Of a DNA stretch of 64,000 bases, positions 1-8,771 are shown one piece after another. Made by a program: the position numbers and the translations under genes. Under the pieces are notes generated by a model. It did no database searches and was not told the DNA's origin. It was given only the letters and a program-made list of their open reading frames with translations. The DNA comes from Bacteroidota bacterium (GTDB taxonomy: Bacteria; Bacteroidota; Bacteroidia; Chitinophagales; Saprospiraceae). Numbering within the stretch: position 1 is the stretch's first letter; each line of letters begins with the position of its first letter. Where the stretch lies: positions 1 through 64,000 of the forward strand of contig JAKQHS010000041.1 of NCBI GenBank assembly GCA_029557915.1, read 5' to 3'.

Positions 1-130
1 TGGAAAAAGAAAAAAAACTGAGAAAAATCAAATCCATTAACTTTAAAATCAACCCAAAATCAAAGTTAAAACTTAACCGGACTGATAACATATTATAAAA
101 AAATTGCTGACTCATTTTTATATTGCCATC

Positions 131-166
131 AACCGCTAACTTGCTAACTTGCTAACTGTTTAACTA
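131..166. repeat. Short tandem array over the acetyltransferase stop codon
   Basis: Units of about 8 bp (GCTAACTT) are repeated three to four times. Read on the minus strand, the stop codon TAG of the acetyltransferase gene is supplied by a repeat unit (AGT TAG). This is the first of several arrays in the window that begin at a stop codon. Confidence 0.6.
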
Positions 167-704
167 CTCTGCAAGGATTCCCCGCGGCGAAAACATCCGA
201 TGGGATATCCCGGGTCACCACACTGCCCGCGCCAATGATCGTACGGTCGCCGATGGTCACACCGGGACATATCACGGCCGAACCACCCACCCATACGTCC
301 TCGCCAATATAAATGGATTTGGCAAATTCAAGTCCTGATGCGCGTTCTTCGTGGTCAATGGGATGGGTAGCGGTATAAATCTGGACATTGGGCCCGAATT
401 TGGTCCGGCTTCCAATACGCACCTGCATGACATCCAGGACCACGCAGTTGAAATTAAAAAACACCCTTTCCCCGATCAGCATATTGCTTCCGTAATCACA
501 ATAAAACGGGGGCTGTAGCCACAGATTAGGGCCCGAGTTCGGGATCAGGTCCTTTAATATGCGCATCCGGTTTTCCGGATCATCCTCCCTTGAATTATTC
601 AATTCGAGAAGGAGGAGTCGGGTCCGGGTCCTTTCATTGGCCAGCACTTTATCGGTCGGATCATACTTTTCCCCGGCGAGCATTTTTTCCTTTTCAGACT
701 TCAT
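144..704 (-). CDS. Sugar O-acetyltransferase (maltose/galactoside acetyltransferase family)
   Basis: Predicted cytoplasmic acetyl-CoA-dependent O-acetyltransferase of the left-handed beta-helix (hexapeptide repeat) family, 186 residues, the usual size for Maa/LacA proteins. An N-terminal maltose-acetyltransferase domain (about residues 3-55, rich in Lys/Glu/Arg) precedes hexapeptide turns from about residue 75 to 165, ending in the family-typical AAGNPCRVVK. The catalytic His is H114 in ATHPIDHEE. Family members acetylate free sugars or sugar moieties; the acceptor cannot be told from sequence. The start lies 3 bp after the stop of the upstream membrane-protein gene, so the two are probably co-transcribed. 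Its stop codon is embedded in a short tandem array. Confidence 0.9.
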   Translation of the reverse strand: MKSEKEKMLAGEKYDPTDKVLANERTRTRLLLLELNNSREDDPENRMRILKDLIPNSGPNLWLQPPFYCDYGSNMLIGERVFFNFNCVVLDVMQVRIGSRTKFGPNVQIYTATHPIDHEERASGLEFAKSIYIGEDVWVGGSAVICPGVTIGDRTIIGAGSVVTRDIPSDVFAAGNPCRVVKQLAS

Positions 705-707
705 GGG

Positions 708-1100
708 TCAGGTCCTTTTAGGTTGTTGGCTTGTTTTCCACGCAATAAAAGTAAATAAACCCGTGACGCCTGTTCTGAAAACCAGAGCACCTAGGGTCTT
801 GGTTTCGTATAATCCTCCGCTGCGGATATGAAAAAGAAAAGCGGTAAACGTGACCACCAGCAAGATCAGGGCCATCCCCAAAACGCGAACCGTCCATTTT
901 TGCCTGTGCACCAGGCCATAAACCGAAGCCATGTATAACAGGCTTGCAAAAAAATTGGCCCAGACCACAAAAGGAACATAATTTCCTTCCCGCTCCCTTA
1001 TGCCAAACATATCAAACAAGACCGAACTGCTCATAAAAAGAGTGAGTACCGCAAACAGCAGCAAAACGGAAGCCCATATCAGAGGTGCTTGTTTGTTCAT
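708..1100 (-). CDS. Small four-helix membrane protein of unknown function
   Basis: The 130-residue product has about four hydrophobic segments (roughly residues 8-28, 44-62, 72-92 and 102-122) joined by short charged loops and a basic C-terminus, which fits a polytopic inner-membrane protein. I recognise no family motif. It lies just upstream of the sugar acetyltransferase with a 3-bp gap, so translational coupling is likely. No function is proposed. Confidence 0.7.
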   Translation of the reverse strand: MNKQAPLIWASVLLLFAVLTLFMSSSVLFDMFGIREREGNYVPFVVWANFFASLLYMASVYGLVHRQKWTVRVLGMALILLVVTFTAFLFHIRSGGLYETKTLGALVFRTGVTGLFTFIAWKTSQQPKRT

Positions 1101-1320
1101 TTCGTATTTTTGGTAAAGGCTATAATAAAATTATAAAAATCCGCCGTGAGCAGAAGTAAGGATCAAAACAATGGTTTTATTTAAACATCTTTTTCCTCGA
1201 CCCAACAAGCCGTTTCACCAGGACATTCCGAGTGGGTACTTCCATGCTTTGCACAATCAGGAATACCTCCCTGGAATTAATCCATAGGCAGATGCCCAAT
1301 CGTATGCCTTCATCCCACCT
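1101..1320. other. Intergenic region before the membrane-protein gene
   Basis: This stretch holds the presumed promoter region of the minus-strand membrane-protein gene and no clear element. A 38-codon plus-strand ORF (ATG at 1171, stop at 1285-1287) is present, but nothing supports its expression. Confidence 0.4.
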
Positions 1321-1321
1321 A

Positions 1322-1480
1322 ACCTACTAATCCTACTAATCCTACTAATCCTACTAATCCTACCAATCCTACCAATCCTACCAATCCTACCAATCCTACC
1401 AATCCTACCAATCCTACTAATCCTACCAATCCTATTAATCCTACCAATCCTACCAATCCTACTAATCCTACTAATCCTAG
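1322..1480. repeat. 9-bp tandem array at the arsM stop codon
   Basis: About 17 units of CTACTAATC/CTACCAATC run without interruption. The TAG stop of arsM (1477-1479 on the minus strand) is itself made by the last unit, so the array begins exactly at the stop. On the arsM mRNA strand the array is a GGATTGGTAGGATTGG-type sequence with evenly spaced GG doublets. The open frame through the array gives only an Arg-Ile-Gly repeat and is not a gene. Confidence 0.95.
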
Positions 1481-2313
1481 CAACAATCAGATCCGCAACA
1501 CGATTTTGGTTTTTCAGCATAAACCGTAACGCTGAATATACCCTGCTTTGCCTCTTTAAAATCCCGAATTTCCATTTCATTGAGATAGGCGGACAGGATC
1601 TCATCCGGCAAAACGATTGTTTTTTCCTTTTGCACGGTGATATTGCCGAAACCATTGGATTTTATCAATTCCAGATATGCGTCTTTCTGTATGGCTCCCG
1701 ACACACAACCCGCATACAATTCGGCATCGCGTTTTAGCGCTTCGGGAAGTTCTCCGACCAGGACCACATCCGAAATACTGAAATGCCCTCCCGGTTTTAA
1801 TACACGGAAGATTTCTTTAAATACGGCGTCTTTGTTGGGCACCAGGTTCAGCACACAATTGCTGATGACCACATCAGCCCGGTTGGACGATAAAGGCATG
1901 TTTTCAATGTCCCCCAGCCTGAATTCTACATTGTAATATCCGGCCCGGAGGGCATTGGCTCTTGCTTTTTCGATCATAGCCGGTGTAAAATCGATTCCTA
2001 TAACCTTGCCATCTTCTCCTGTTTCTGAGCGGGCTACAAAACAATCGTTACCGGCGCCGCTGCCCAGGTCAATCACGGTATCCCCCTTCCTGATCCGGGC
2101 ATGCTGCGTGGGCAGGCCACAACCCAGGCCCAGGTCCGCATCCGGTTTATATCCTCCCAATTCCTGGTAATCGTCGCTCATAATGGTATACGTCCCCGTT
2201 GAACAGGGGCCCGAACCGCAACAGGAGGATTGATTGGTCTCCTTGTCCTGTAAAGCGATTTCACCGTATTTCTGTTTCACCAGCGCTTTTAATTGTTCAT
2301 CGGTTTGTATCAT
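1477..2313 (-). CDS. arsM: Arsenite S-adenosylmethionine methyltransferase
   Basis: Methylates As(III) using SAM, producing methylated arsenicals, in the cytoplasm. The 278-residue protein has a Rossmann SAM-binding motif (VIDLGSGAGND, residues 80-90) and the three conserved ArsM cysteines, here C65 (GLGCGLP), C153 (SNCVLNL) and C203 (YAGCVSG). Extra cysteine clusters sit at residues 31-37 (CCGSGPC) and at the extreme C-terminus (CCGSDCC, 272-278); ArsM proteins often carry such terminal Cys tails, which may bind arsenic. It lies 52 bp downstream of arsR on the same strand with an ATCG-N8-CGAT operator in between, so it is probably induced by As(III) through that repressor. The stop codon is part of a 9-bp tandem array. 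Confidence 0.95.
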   Translation of the reverse strand: MIQTDEQLKALVKQKYGEIALQDKETNQSSCCGSGPCSTGTYTIMSDDYQELGGYKPDADLGLGCGLPTQHARIRKGDTVIDLGSGAGNDCFVARSETGEDGKVIGIDFTPAMIEKARANALRAGYYNVEFRLGDIENMPLSSNRADVVISNCVLNLVPNKDAVFKEIFRVLKPGGHFSISDVVLVGELPEALKRDAELYAGCVSGAIQKDAYLELIKSNGFGNITVQKEKTIVLPDEILSAYLNEMEIRDFKEAKQGIFSVTVYAEKPKSCCGSDCC

Positions 2314-2330
2314 TGTTTATTATATTTTTT

Positions 2331-2346
2331 ATCGTAATATTTCGAT
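2331..2346. promoter_or_regulatory. ArsR operator upstream of arsM
   Basis: The sequence ATCGTAATATTTCGAT is an ATCG-N8-CGAT inverted repeat with a palindromic AATATT core, 18 bp upstream of the arsM start. It matches the copies in front of both arsR genes in this window. Binding by ArsR is inferred from this recurrence. Confidence 0.65.
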
Positions 2347-2365
2347 GGATGGGTTCAAAAAAATA

Positions 2366-2698
2366 TCAGCAACAATTGGACGGAGGCGCCTCGTAACTGG
2401 AAAACAAGTCGCCTAAAAGACTCTTTGCCTGCTGCCATTCCCTGGCATCAATACAATAACAAACCCTGGACCCCTCGATATCGCCTTTAATCAGGCCGGC
2501 TTCCTTGAGTTCCTTAAGATGTTGTGATACCGTACTTTGTGACAGAGGCAGCTCCTCTACGATGGACCCGCAAAAACAGGCATTTTTTTTAACCAACAGT
2601 TTGAGGATGGCCACCCGCGCCGGATGGGAAAGGGCTTTGGCATAGGAGGCAATCCGGTTGTCCTTTACTGAAAATTCGTCTGATTTGGCTGCGCCCAC
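2366..2698 (-). CDS. arsR: ArsR-family metalloregulator
   Basis: Winged-helix repressor of 110 residues, predicted to leave DNA on binding As(III) or a similar thiophilic metal. The fold signature is clear: ALSHPARVAILKLL, then the recognition helix [19 protein letters not shown] (residues 52-70). A Cys pair C41/C43 (ACFCG) sits where the classical CxC arsenic site of ArsR lies; C80, C82 and the terminal C109/C110 are additional candidate ligands. The second ArsR at 53458-53790 has the same length and all six Cys at identical positions. The gene is first in an arsR-arsM arrangement and its own promoter overlaps an ATCG-N8-CGAT operator, which indicates autorepression. Confidence 0.93.
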   Translation of the reverse strand: MGAAKSDEFSVKDNRIASYAKALSHPARVAILKLLVKKNACFCGSIVEELPLSQSTVSQHLKELKEAGLIKGDIEGSRVCYCIDAREWQQAKSLLGDLFSSYEAPPSNCC

Positions 2699-2711
2699 GA
2701 TCGTTTATTTG

Positions 2712-2746
2712 ATCGCAATATTACGATAAATTGATAAGTTTTACAA
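2712..2746 (-). promoter_or_regulatory. arsR promoter with overlapping operator
   Basis: On the minus strand, TTG (2746-2744), a 20-nt spacer and TAATATTG (2723-2716) form a Bacteroidota-type promoter. The operator ATCGCAATATTACGAT (2712-2727) covers the -7 element, so a bound ArsR would block RNA polymerase. Confidence 0.7.
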
Positions 2747-2774
2747 AATATTAGGGCCAGCCCCGGGGAGGCGT

Positions 2775-3242
2775 TTATTTCGAAAAACTATTCGCGATCT
2801 CCAGAGCCCTCTTTTCATAACCTGGACCATATACGATGAGGACGTAAAAATTGTTTTCGCTTTCGGGGTCCAGCAGGCCGAGGATGATGCTCGTGACTTC
2901 GTCTTTCTTTCCAATGACATAGGATCCTTCAAAAGAATTGAGCTCCAGTTCCACCACTTCCGATCCCTCATAACCCAGGGATTCAGCCAGTGCCTCCACC
3001 TCGGCATTCAGGCTCCCGGTAGTCAGTTCTGCGTCTTTCCAGGGAAAAATATATAAATGCAGGAGGTCATTCTTGAGTTTAGCCCCAAATTCTTCCCCGT
3101 TGTTGGTTTCCACGATCATATTGGAAGGCGCCTTAAAGGCCAGGCCGTAAGTGTCCCAGGTCCAGGGCGTAAAGGATTGGGCCTGGGTAACCGTGTTTAA
3201 AAGAAACAGCATTGAGGCTATAATCAAGTAGGTCTTTTTCAT
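2775..3242 (-). CDS. Exported protein of unknown function
   Basis: The 155-residue product starts with a clear signal peptide (MKKTYLIIASMLFLLNTVTQAQ) and is predicted to be periplasmic or surface-exposed. The mature part is acidic and soluble, with no transmembrane segment, lipobox or sorting domain. I recognise no domain. It is divergent from the CvfB-like gene, and the A of its start codon is base 3242. No function is proposed. Confidence 0.75.
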   Translation of the reverse strand: MKKTYLIIASMLFLLNTVTQAQSFTPWTWDTYGLAFKAPSNMIVETNNGEEFGAKLKNDLLHLYIFPWKDAELTTGSLNAEVEALAESLGYEGSEVVELELNSFEGSYVIGKKDEVTSIILGLLDPESENNFYVLIVYGPGYEKRALEIANSFSK

Positions 3243-3362
3243 TTGGATTTTATTTGGAGTTTAAACGGGCGCCAAAATACAAAATATAATTTTAGCCTGT
3301 TTTTTATTAAACTGCCGGATCCGGCTACCGACCCATTAGCTATTCAACAAATCATTTCCTGC

Positions 3363-3370
3363 TACCTTTG
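3363..3370 (+). promoter_or_regulatory. -7 promoter element TACCTTTG of the CvfB-like gene
   Basis: A perfect TAnnTTTG element ends only 4 nt before the ATG at 3375. Transcription from it would start on or next to the start codon, giving a leaderless or nearly leaderless mRNA. Confidence 0.55.
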
Positions 3371-3374
3371 CCTC

Positions 3375-4229
3375 ATGATCCGGGTCGGCGAATTCAATAT
3401 GCTCAAGATCATCCGGGAAGCTTCAAACGGCGTATACCTGGATGATGGGGGAGAAGGCCTCTTGCTCCCAAAACGGGTGGTGCCGGAAGGCGCGAAGACG
3501 GGGGACGAACTGAAGGTCTTTATTTACCACGACAAGGAAGGCCGTCCCATTGCCACGACCCTAAAACCCAAAGGAGTGGTGGGGGATATTTTGCGCCTGC
3601 GGGTGACCGGTACCAGTCCCCACGGCGCTTTTTTGGACAATGGCCTGATGAAGGACCTGTTTGTGCCGCGGAACAATCAATTCGGCCCCATGATGCCCGG
3701 CCATGAATACCTGGTGAAAATCTATATCGACCGCTTATCGGGGAGGATGGTTGCCACGGAAAAGCTGGACCCTTTTTTGAGCAATGAAGCGCTTACGGTG
3801 AAGGTCCTGGACGAAGCAGATCTCATCGTGTACCGGAAAACCCCCATCGGGTATGTAGTGATCATCAACCAGAGACATACCGGGGTCCTGCACCAAAATG
3901 AAATATACCGCGACCTCCGCATCGGGGATAAAATGAAAGGATATATAAAAAACATTTCGGCTGAAAACACGATCGACGTAGTGCTTGGCGCCCGGGGATA
4001 TCAGCGGGTTGAAGAAGGAGGGGACCAAATCATCCGCCTCCTCCAGGAGCATGGCGGGTACTTGCCCTATCACGACAAAAGCGATCCGGACGAAATTTAT
4101 TCTTTTTTCGGAATGAGTAAAAAGACCTATAAAATGGCCCTGGGCGCCTTGTATAAACAAAAAAAGATCAGCCTGGAAAATGCGGGGATACGGCTGATCA
4201 CCACATCGCCCGGAACCCTTTCAACGTAA
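3375..4229 (+). CDS. CvfB-like S1 RNA-binding protein
   Basis: Cytoplasmic RNA-binding protein of the CvfB/YitL family, 284 residues: tandem S1-like OB folds followed by a C-terminal winged-helix domain (about residues 215-275, with YSFFGMSKKTYKMALGALYK). Characterised members act as post-transcriptional regulators; the target RNA is unknown. The open frame runs upstream to 3243, but the ATG at 3375 is chosen because the product then begins MIRVGEFNMLKI..GVYLDD, which fits the usual N-terminus of the family, and because a perfect TACCTTTG element lies just before it. If M1 is instead the ATG at 3399 the family N-terminus would be lost. Confidence 0.85.
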   Translation: MIRVGEFNMLKIIREASNGVYLDDGGEGLLLPKRVVPEGAKTGDELKVFIYHDKEGRPIATTLKPKGVVGDILRLRVTGTSPHGAFLDNGLMKDLFVPRNNQFGPMMPGHEYLVKIYIDRLSGRMVATEKLDPFLSNEALTVKVLDEADLIVYRKTPIGYVVIINQRHTGVLHQNEIYRDLRIGDKMKGYIKNISAENTIDVVLGARGYQRVEEGGDQIIRLLQEHGGYLPYHDKSDPDEIYSFFGMSKKTYKMALGALYKQKKISLENAGIRLITTSPGTLST

Positions 4230-4287
4230 GCCGGCAAAGGCCTGGAAGCATGAACCCTTTTTTAAAATAAAAGACAGCTGCAATACC

Positions 4288-5331
4288 ATGAATGGAATTG
4301 GCAACTCGCCCCTGCTCGAAGTTTTTCTGGTCCTGGCCATCAGCCTGCTCCTGGGGTTCCTGATCAAAAAAACAGTAATCCCTTTTGTGCTGCGGATCGC
4401 CGGTAAAACAAAATGGAAAGGCGATGATATTATCGCCGCTGCGGTCTCCCCCTGGATCCTCTTTTGGTCTTTGCTGGCGGCTCTCTTGTACGCCCTTCCG
4501 GTTTTACGAGGATCCCTCGCGTTTACAGCCCGGCATGAATCCCTTTTTAGAAGCATTATCCACACCGCTTTTATATTCTCCATTACCCTGGTCGTCGCGG
4601 CCATCGCCACCCGCTTATTATATTCCCTCTCGTCCGAACAGGACCGGGAATATGCTTCCACTTCCATCCTGGGCAATACCCTTCGGGCCATAATTTATTC
4701 CATCGGGCTGATGCTCGCCCTCCGGTTATTCGGAATTGCCATCACTCCCTTGCTTGCCGCCCTTGGAGTCGGGGGCCTTGCCGTGGCCCTTGCCCTTCAG
4801 TCCACGCTTTCCAATTTATTTGCAGGTTTGCAACTCATCGCTTCCAAAAAGATCAACATCGGTGATTTTGTCCAATTGGAAGGGGGCCAAAAAGGTTTTA
4901 TTAAAGACATCACCTGGCGCAATACCGACATTGAAACGGCCCAAAACAACATCATCATCGTGCCCAACAGTAAGATGACCGATTCGATCATTGAGAACTA
5001 TTTTATCAACAGCCCGGAAGTGCTGTTTAATGTATCGGTCGGAGTGAGTTATGACAGCGACCTGGAAAAAGTGGAGCGGGTTTGCCTGGAGACAGGCAAG
5101 AAAATCCTGGAAGAAAGCGCAGGCGGGGTCAAATATTTTGAACCCTTTGTCCGTTTTTATCAGTTTGGAGAAAGCAGCATTGATCTGCGGATTTTCCTTC
5201 GCTCCAAAACCTTTGGCGACCAATTTTTGATCACCTCGGATTTTATCAAAACACTTCACCGCCGCTTTAGGGAGGAGGGCATTGTCATTCCCTTTCCCGT
5301 ACGAACGGTTCTTATCAAATCCCAAACTTAG
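4288..5331 (+). CDS. MscS-type mechanosensitive ion channel
   Basis: Small-conductance mechanosensitive channel that releases osmolytes on hypo-osmotic shock; inner membrane. The 347-residue protein has about four hydrophobic segments in its first 165 residues, more than the three of E. coli MscS. The pore helix plus start of the beta domain is diagnostic: ALGVGGLAVALALQSTLSNL, then FAGLQLIASKKINIGDFV and the GFIKDITWRNTDIET beta-domain motif. The C-terminal soluble domain runs to the end without extensions. It lies 58 bp after the CvfB-like gene on the same strand and may be read from the same promoter. Confidence 0.92.
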   Translation: MNGIGNSPLLEVFLVLAISLLLGFLIKKTVIPFVLRIAGKTKWKGDDIIAAAVSPWILFWSLLAALLYALPVLRGSLAFTARHESLFRSIIHTAFIFSITLVVAAIATRLLYSLSSEQDREYASTSILGNTLRAIIYSIGLMLALRLFGIAITPLLAALGVGGLAVALALQSTLSNLFAGLQLIASKKINIGDFVQLEGGQKGFIKDITWRNTDIETAQNNIIIVPNSKMTDSIIENYFINSPEVLFNVSVGVSYDSDLEKVERVCLETGKKILEESAGGVKYFEPFVRFYQFGESSIDLRIFLRSKTFGDQFLITSDFIKTLHRRFREEGIVIPFPVRTVLIKSQT

Positions 5332-5438
5332 GAGAATATGGTTTCCGGCTATGCTGAATAAATGAAGCCCCCTGATCAGAACAATAAATCAACCTAATCC
5401 GGTTTTACCACCTGACGTCACCAAGTCAATGAGAGGCC

Positions 5439-5894
5439 TCAGGATCTGCGCTTGTTTAAGACCCAATAACCGCCCAGGACCAAGAGAATGATGAGCCCGG
5501 GGATAAGCCATGGTATAATCGTTCCGGATCCGTCCTTGATCTTTCCATTCAGAACCTCTGAAACCGTATGCGTCACCGGCCGGTGATCTGCCGGTTTGCC
5601 CGGGGAATGGCCAGAACAGCCTCCTTCTATATCACAAATGACCAGGCAGATGCTGCTGCCGCATCTTTTGGTACAAATCCAATTTTCCCCGTCCGGAGTG
5701 ATGGTGAAAGTGCCCCCTTCCGCTTCACATTGTGCTTTAAGGTCGGCTGCGCTGATCTTACCCAAATTGACGTCTTTTGCCGAAATCTTGCCGATGGACG
5801 TAGCCAGCATGATTACAAGGAAAATAAACATGGCCAGATATCTTGATCTGGAAAAAGAGATGCCTGTATTCATTGGTATCTGATTTTTACGCAC
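5439..5894 (-). CDS. Cys-rich exported protein with C-terminal membrane anchor
   Basis: The 151-residue protein has an N-terminal signal or anchor segment (about residues 18-38), a central domain with seven cysteines within about 45 residues (CEAEGGTF..ICTKRCGSSICLVICDIEGGC), and a C-terminal hydrophobic helix (about 125-145) followed by the basic tail NKRRS. It should be displayed on the periplasmic side of a membrane, with disulfides or bound metal in the central domain. The His-containing linker after the Cys cluster (KPADHRPVTHT) could add ligands. I do not recognise the family. A start at the internal Met of MNTGISF is possible. Confidence 0.7.
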   Translation of the reverse strand: MRKNQIPMNTGISFSRSRYLAMFIFLVIMLATSIGKISAKDVNLGKISAADLKAQCEAEGGTFTITPDGENWICTKRCGSSICLVICDIEGGCSGHSPGKPADHRPVTHTVSEVLNGKIKDGSGTIIPWLIPGLIILLVLGGYWVLNKRRS

Positions 5895-6068
5895 AGGATC
5901 ACCCTGGCTTCGACCTTATGCTAAAGGGCAATCTACGGTTAACTTAATGCCATACTGCATGCCGTTAACAAAACAAAATACAGTAAAATGGTCTATTTAC
6001 AAAACCAGAAACAATTTATTATATTAGGCATCCATAGAATCTTTTTCTGGTAATAAAACTCTTTCCAT

Positions 6069-8759
6069 ATGTACCAATCCATTTTTGTTTTTGCCCTGAT
6101 TTTGTCGTCTTCCCTCCTTCAGGCCCAGGTCCCGAAACAATTCAGTTACCAGGGCATTCTCGCCGATGCCGCCGGGAAAATCCTGCCGGATAAAAATTAT
6201 ACCATTCAGGTCCTGATCTATGACCAGGCCACCGGAGGTAATCCGTTGTATTCGGAAACCCAGCAGGTTTTTCTTTCCAACGGGGTATTCCATTACCAGA
6301 TTGGTCAAACCACCCCGATCCCTTCAAGCCTGCTTTTTGACAAACCTTATTATCTCGCGGTTCGGGTGGATGGAGGTGAGGAGATGAGCCCGCGTTCGCC
6401 TTTGTCCAGCGCGCCTTACGCGATCCGGGCGATTTATGCGGACCAGGTCACCTCAGGCTGGAGTTTGAATGGCAATAAGGGCCTGACCGGGATGCACTTT
6501 TTGGGCACCCTCGATGACCGGCCCCTCCTGTTCAGGCTCAGGGACACTTCGGCGGGTTATCTAGGAATGGATAATGTGTTTTGGGGATATCGCGCCGGCG
6601 AAAAGAATATTGGCAATGAAAACGTCGGCATCGGTTCTTTTTCTTTGGCCCAAAACCAGGGTGTAAAAAATACTGGCATTGGATTCGGTTCGCTGGGCAT
6701 TAATAAAAACGATATGAATACAGCCGTTGGGGCTTATGCGATGGCCAACAGCAGCCAAGGCAAGAACAACACCGCCCTGGGGACATATTCCCTGAAATCC
6801 AATAATGGGGAAAACAATCTTGCCATCGGGAGCCGCGCTATGGAAAACAGCGCTTCGGGAAAAAATAATATTGCCGTCGGAGGAAATGCTCTTTTAAACA
6901 GTAACGGCGAATCCAATCTTGCCATCGGCTTTGCCGCGCTTCAAGAAAGCATAACCGGAAAAAACAATATTGCCATCGGAGAAGGAGCCCTCTATTCAAA
7001 TAACGGGGAAATGAATATTTCCATCGGTCTGGCTTCCATGCAAGAAGGCGCTCAGGCTAAAAACAACATTGCACTGGGAAACACTGCACTTTTTAATAAT
7101 AACGGTGAAAACAATATTGCTCTCGGAAACCGCTCCATGGAAAATTCAACTCTTGGAAAATCCAATACCGCCATTGGATTTCTGACTTTGTATGAAAATA
7201 ATGGTGAAGATAACACAGCCATTGGTTTTAGAAGCATGGAACAAAATGCCGAAGGAGCTAGGAATGTGGCCGTGGGTGCTTATTCACTTTTTTCAAATAG
7301 AGGGTTTAACAACACCGGTCTTGGCTACGGGGCCATGGAAAAGAGTCTATCAGGAGTAAATAACGTGGCCGTTGGAACAGCTGCTTTATGGTCCAATATG
7401 GGAAATGGTAACACAGCTGTCGGCGTGAATTCGTTAGCTTCCAATTCTTCCGGAAAAACAAACTCTGCGTTGGGAATTTTTTCCCTAAATTCCAATGTAT
7501 CCGGTGAAGACAACACTGCTGTTGGGGCTGGCGCCTTGGCTTTAAATATTACAGGAAGTTCAAATACCGCCATCGGTAATTTAGCCTTATCACAGAGCAG
7601 TACTTCCAGCAATACCGCCCTGGGAGCAAGCGCCCTCGAACTAAGTATTGATGGGTCTAAGAATGTGGCTGTTGGAGCACGTTCTTTGTTTCAGAACAAT
7701 GCGAGTTACAATACAGCCGTAGGAACAGGGACGCTTGAACAAAACAGCACTGGGTTTTATAATTCAGTCCTTGGTTTTGAAGCAGGTGGGCTGAATTCCA
7801 CCGGATCCGATAATACAGCCATCGGATCACAAACCCTCAGGAGCAATGTATCTGGTCATAAGAATACTGCAATTGGAGGCTTCAGCTTAAACAATAACAC
7901 CGCTTCCGAAAACACCGCCCTGGGCTACTCCAGCCTCCTCTCCAATACCACGGGTTCCTTTAACACCTCGGTGGGCAATCATTCCAACAGTTCCAATACC
8001 ACCGGAAGGTGGAATACGGTCATGGGTCATTCCGCCTTGCTGACCTCCGCCACGGGCAACAGCAACACCGCCATTGGATTTGAAGCCATGCGCAATTCCA
8101 ATAATTCTTCCTTCAATGTCGCCGTCGGCAACCTGGCCCTGACCAATAATGTGGGCAACGGAAACGTCGGGATCGGCAATTTCGCCGGTTTTTTCAACGG
8201 CCTGTCCACCACCCATACCAATACCACCTTCATTGGTGAAAACGCGAGATCCAGCAACCTTTCCGTCCAGAACTCCACCGCGATCGGATCGGGAGCCGTG
8301 GTCACCGCTTCAAACCAGATCATCCTCGGCAACACGGCCATCACCCAGATCAGGGGCAACGTAGGGTTTTCGACTTTTTCGGATGCTAGGTTTAAAACTT
8401 CAGTAAAGGAGGATATTCCCGGCCTTGCTTTCGTCGAGCGGCTCAGGCCCGTATCCTATACATTGACCCATGCCGGGGACCCGCGCAGAATCAGCGGTTT
8501 CCTCGCCCAGGATGTAGAAAAGGCGGCAAATGCCCTGGATTATGCTTTTTCAGGCCTTCACCTCCCCAAAAACGATCAGGATACCTACAGCCTGACTTAT
8601 GACAATTTTGTTCCCTCCCTGGTCCGGGCCATCCAGGAGCAGCAAGCTGAAATCCGGGACCTGAAAAATCAGCTGGAAGAATTAAAGTCCCGGATGAAAT
8701 CGATGGAATCCCTGTCTCAAAGGCTGGAAAGCCTCGAAGCCATGATCATTAAAAACTAA
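6069..8759 (+). CDS. Giant repeat adhesin with C-terminal S74 intramolecular chaperone
   Basis: Predicted surface fibre of 896 residues. A signal peptide (residues 1-20, ending LLQAQ) and a conserved N-terminal domain (to about 150) precede some 33 degenerate 16/17-residue units of the form NTAxGxxSLxxNxxGx (about residues 175-765), resembling the trimeric beta-roll heads of YadA-like adhesins. The C-terminus is a Peptidase_S74 chaperone domain: SDARFK at S771-K776 has the Ser-Asp scissile bond and the Lys of the Ser/Lys dyad known from phage tail-spike chaperones. It ends in a heptad coiled coil (QQAEIRDLKNQLEELKSRM). Predicted autocleavage would release the last ~125 residues after trimer folding. 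The next gene, 12 bp downstream, encodes a small T9SS cargo and may form an operon with it. Confidence 0.85.
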   Translation: MYQSIFVFALILSSSLLQAQVPKQFSYQGILADAAGKILPDKNYTIQVLIYDQATGGNPLYSETQQVFLSNGVFHYQIGQTTPIPSSLLFDKPYYLAVRVDGGEEMSPRSPLSSAPYAIRAIYADQVTSGWSLNGNKGLTGMHFLGTLDDRPLLFRLRDTSAGYLGMDNVFWGYRAGEKNIGNENVGIGSFSLAQNQGVKNTGIGFGSLGINKNDMNTAVGAYAMANSSQGKNNTALGTYSLKSNNGENNLAIGSRAMENSASGKNNIAVGGNALLNSNGESNLAIGFAALQESITGKNNIAIGEGALYSNNGEMNISIGLASMQEGAQAKNNIALGNTALFNNNGENNIALGNRSMENSTLGKSNTAIGFLTLYENNGEDNTAIGFRSMEQNAEGARNVAVGAYSLFSNRGFNNTGLGYGAMEKSLSGVNNVAVGTAALWSNMGNGNTAVGVNSLASNSSGKTNSALGIFSLNSNVSGEDNTAVGAGALALNITGSSNTAIGNLALSQSSTSSNTALGASALELSIDGSKNVAVGARSLFQNNASYNTAVGTGTLEQNSTGFYNSVLGFEAGGLNSTGSDNTAIGSQTLRSNVSGHKNTAIGGFSLNNNTASENTALGYSSLLSNTTGSFNTSVGNHSNSSNTTGRWNTVMGHSALLTSATGNSNTAIGFEAMRNSNNSSFNVAVGNLALTNNVGNGNVGIGNFAGFFNGLSTTHTNTTFIGENARSSNLSVQNSTAIGSGAVVTASNQIILGNTAITQIRGNVGFSTFSDARFKTSVKEDIPGLAFVERLRPVSYTLTHAGDPRRISGFLAQDVEKAANALDYAFSGLHLPKNDQDTYSLTYDNFVPSLVRAIQEQQAEIRDLKNQLEELKSRMKSMESLSQRLESLEAMIIKN

Positions 8760-8771
8760 TCGGGCCGGGAT

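Noticed and set aside
1257-1655. Open minus-strand frame giving Arg-Ile-Gly/Ser repeats
   Set aside because: It is the 9-bp array read in a frame without stops, overlapping arsM; it has no start context or domain.
7325-7612. Minus-strand ORFs inside the adhesin repeats
   Set aside because: They are produced by the repetitive codons of the adhesin and have no independent support.
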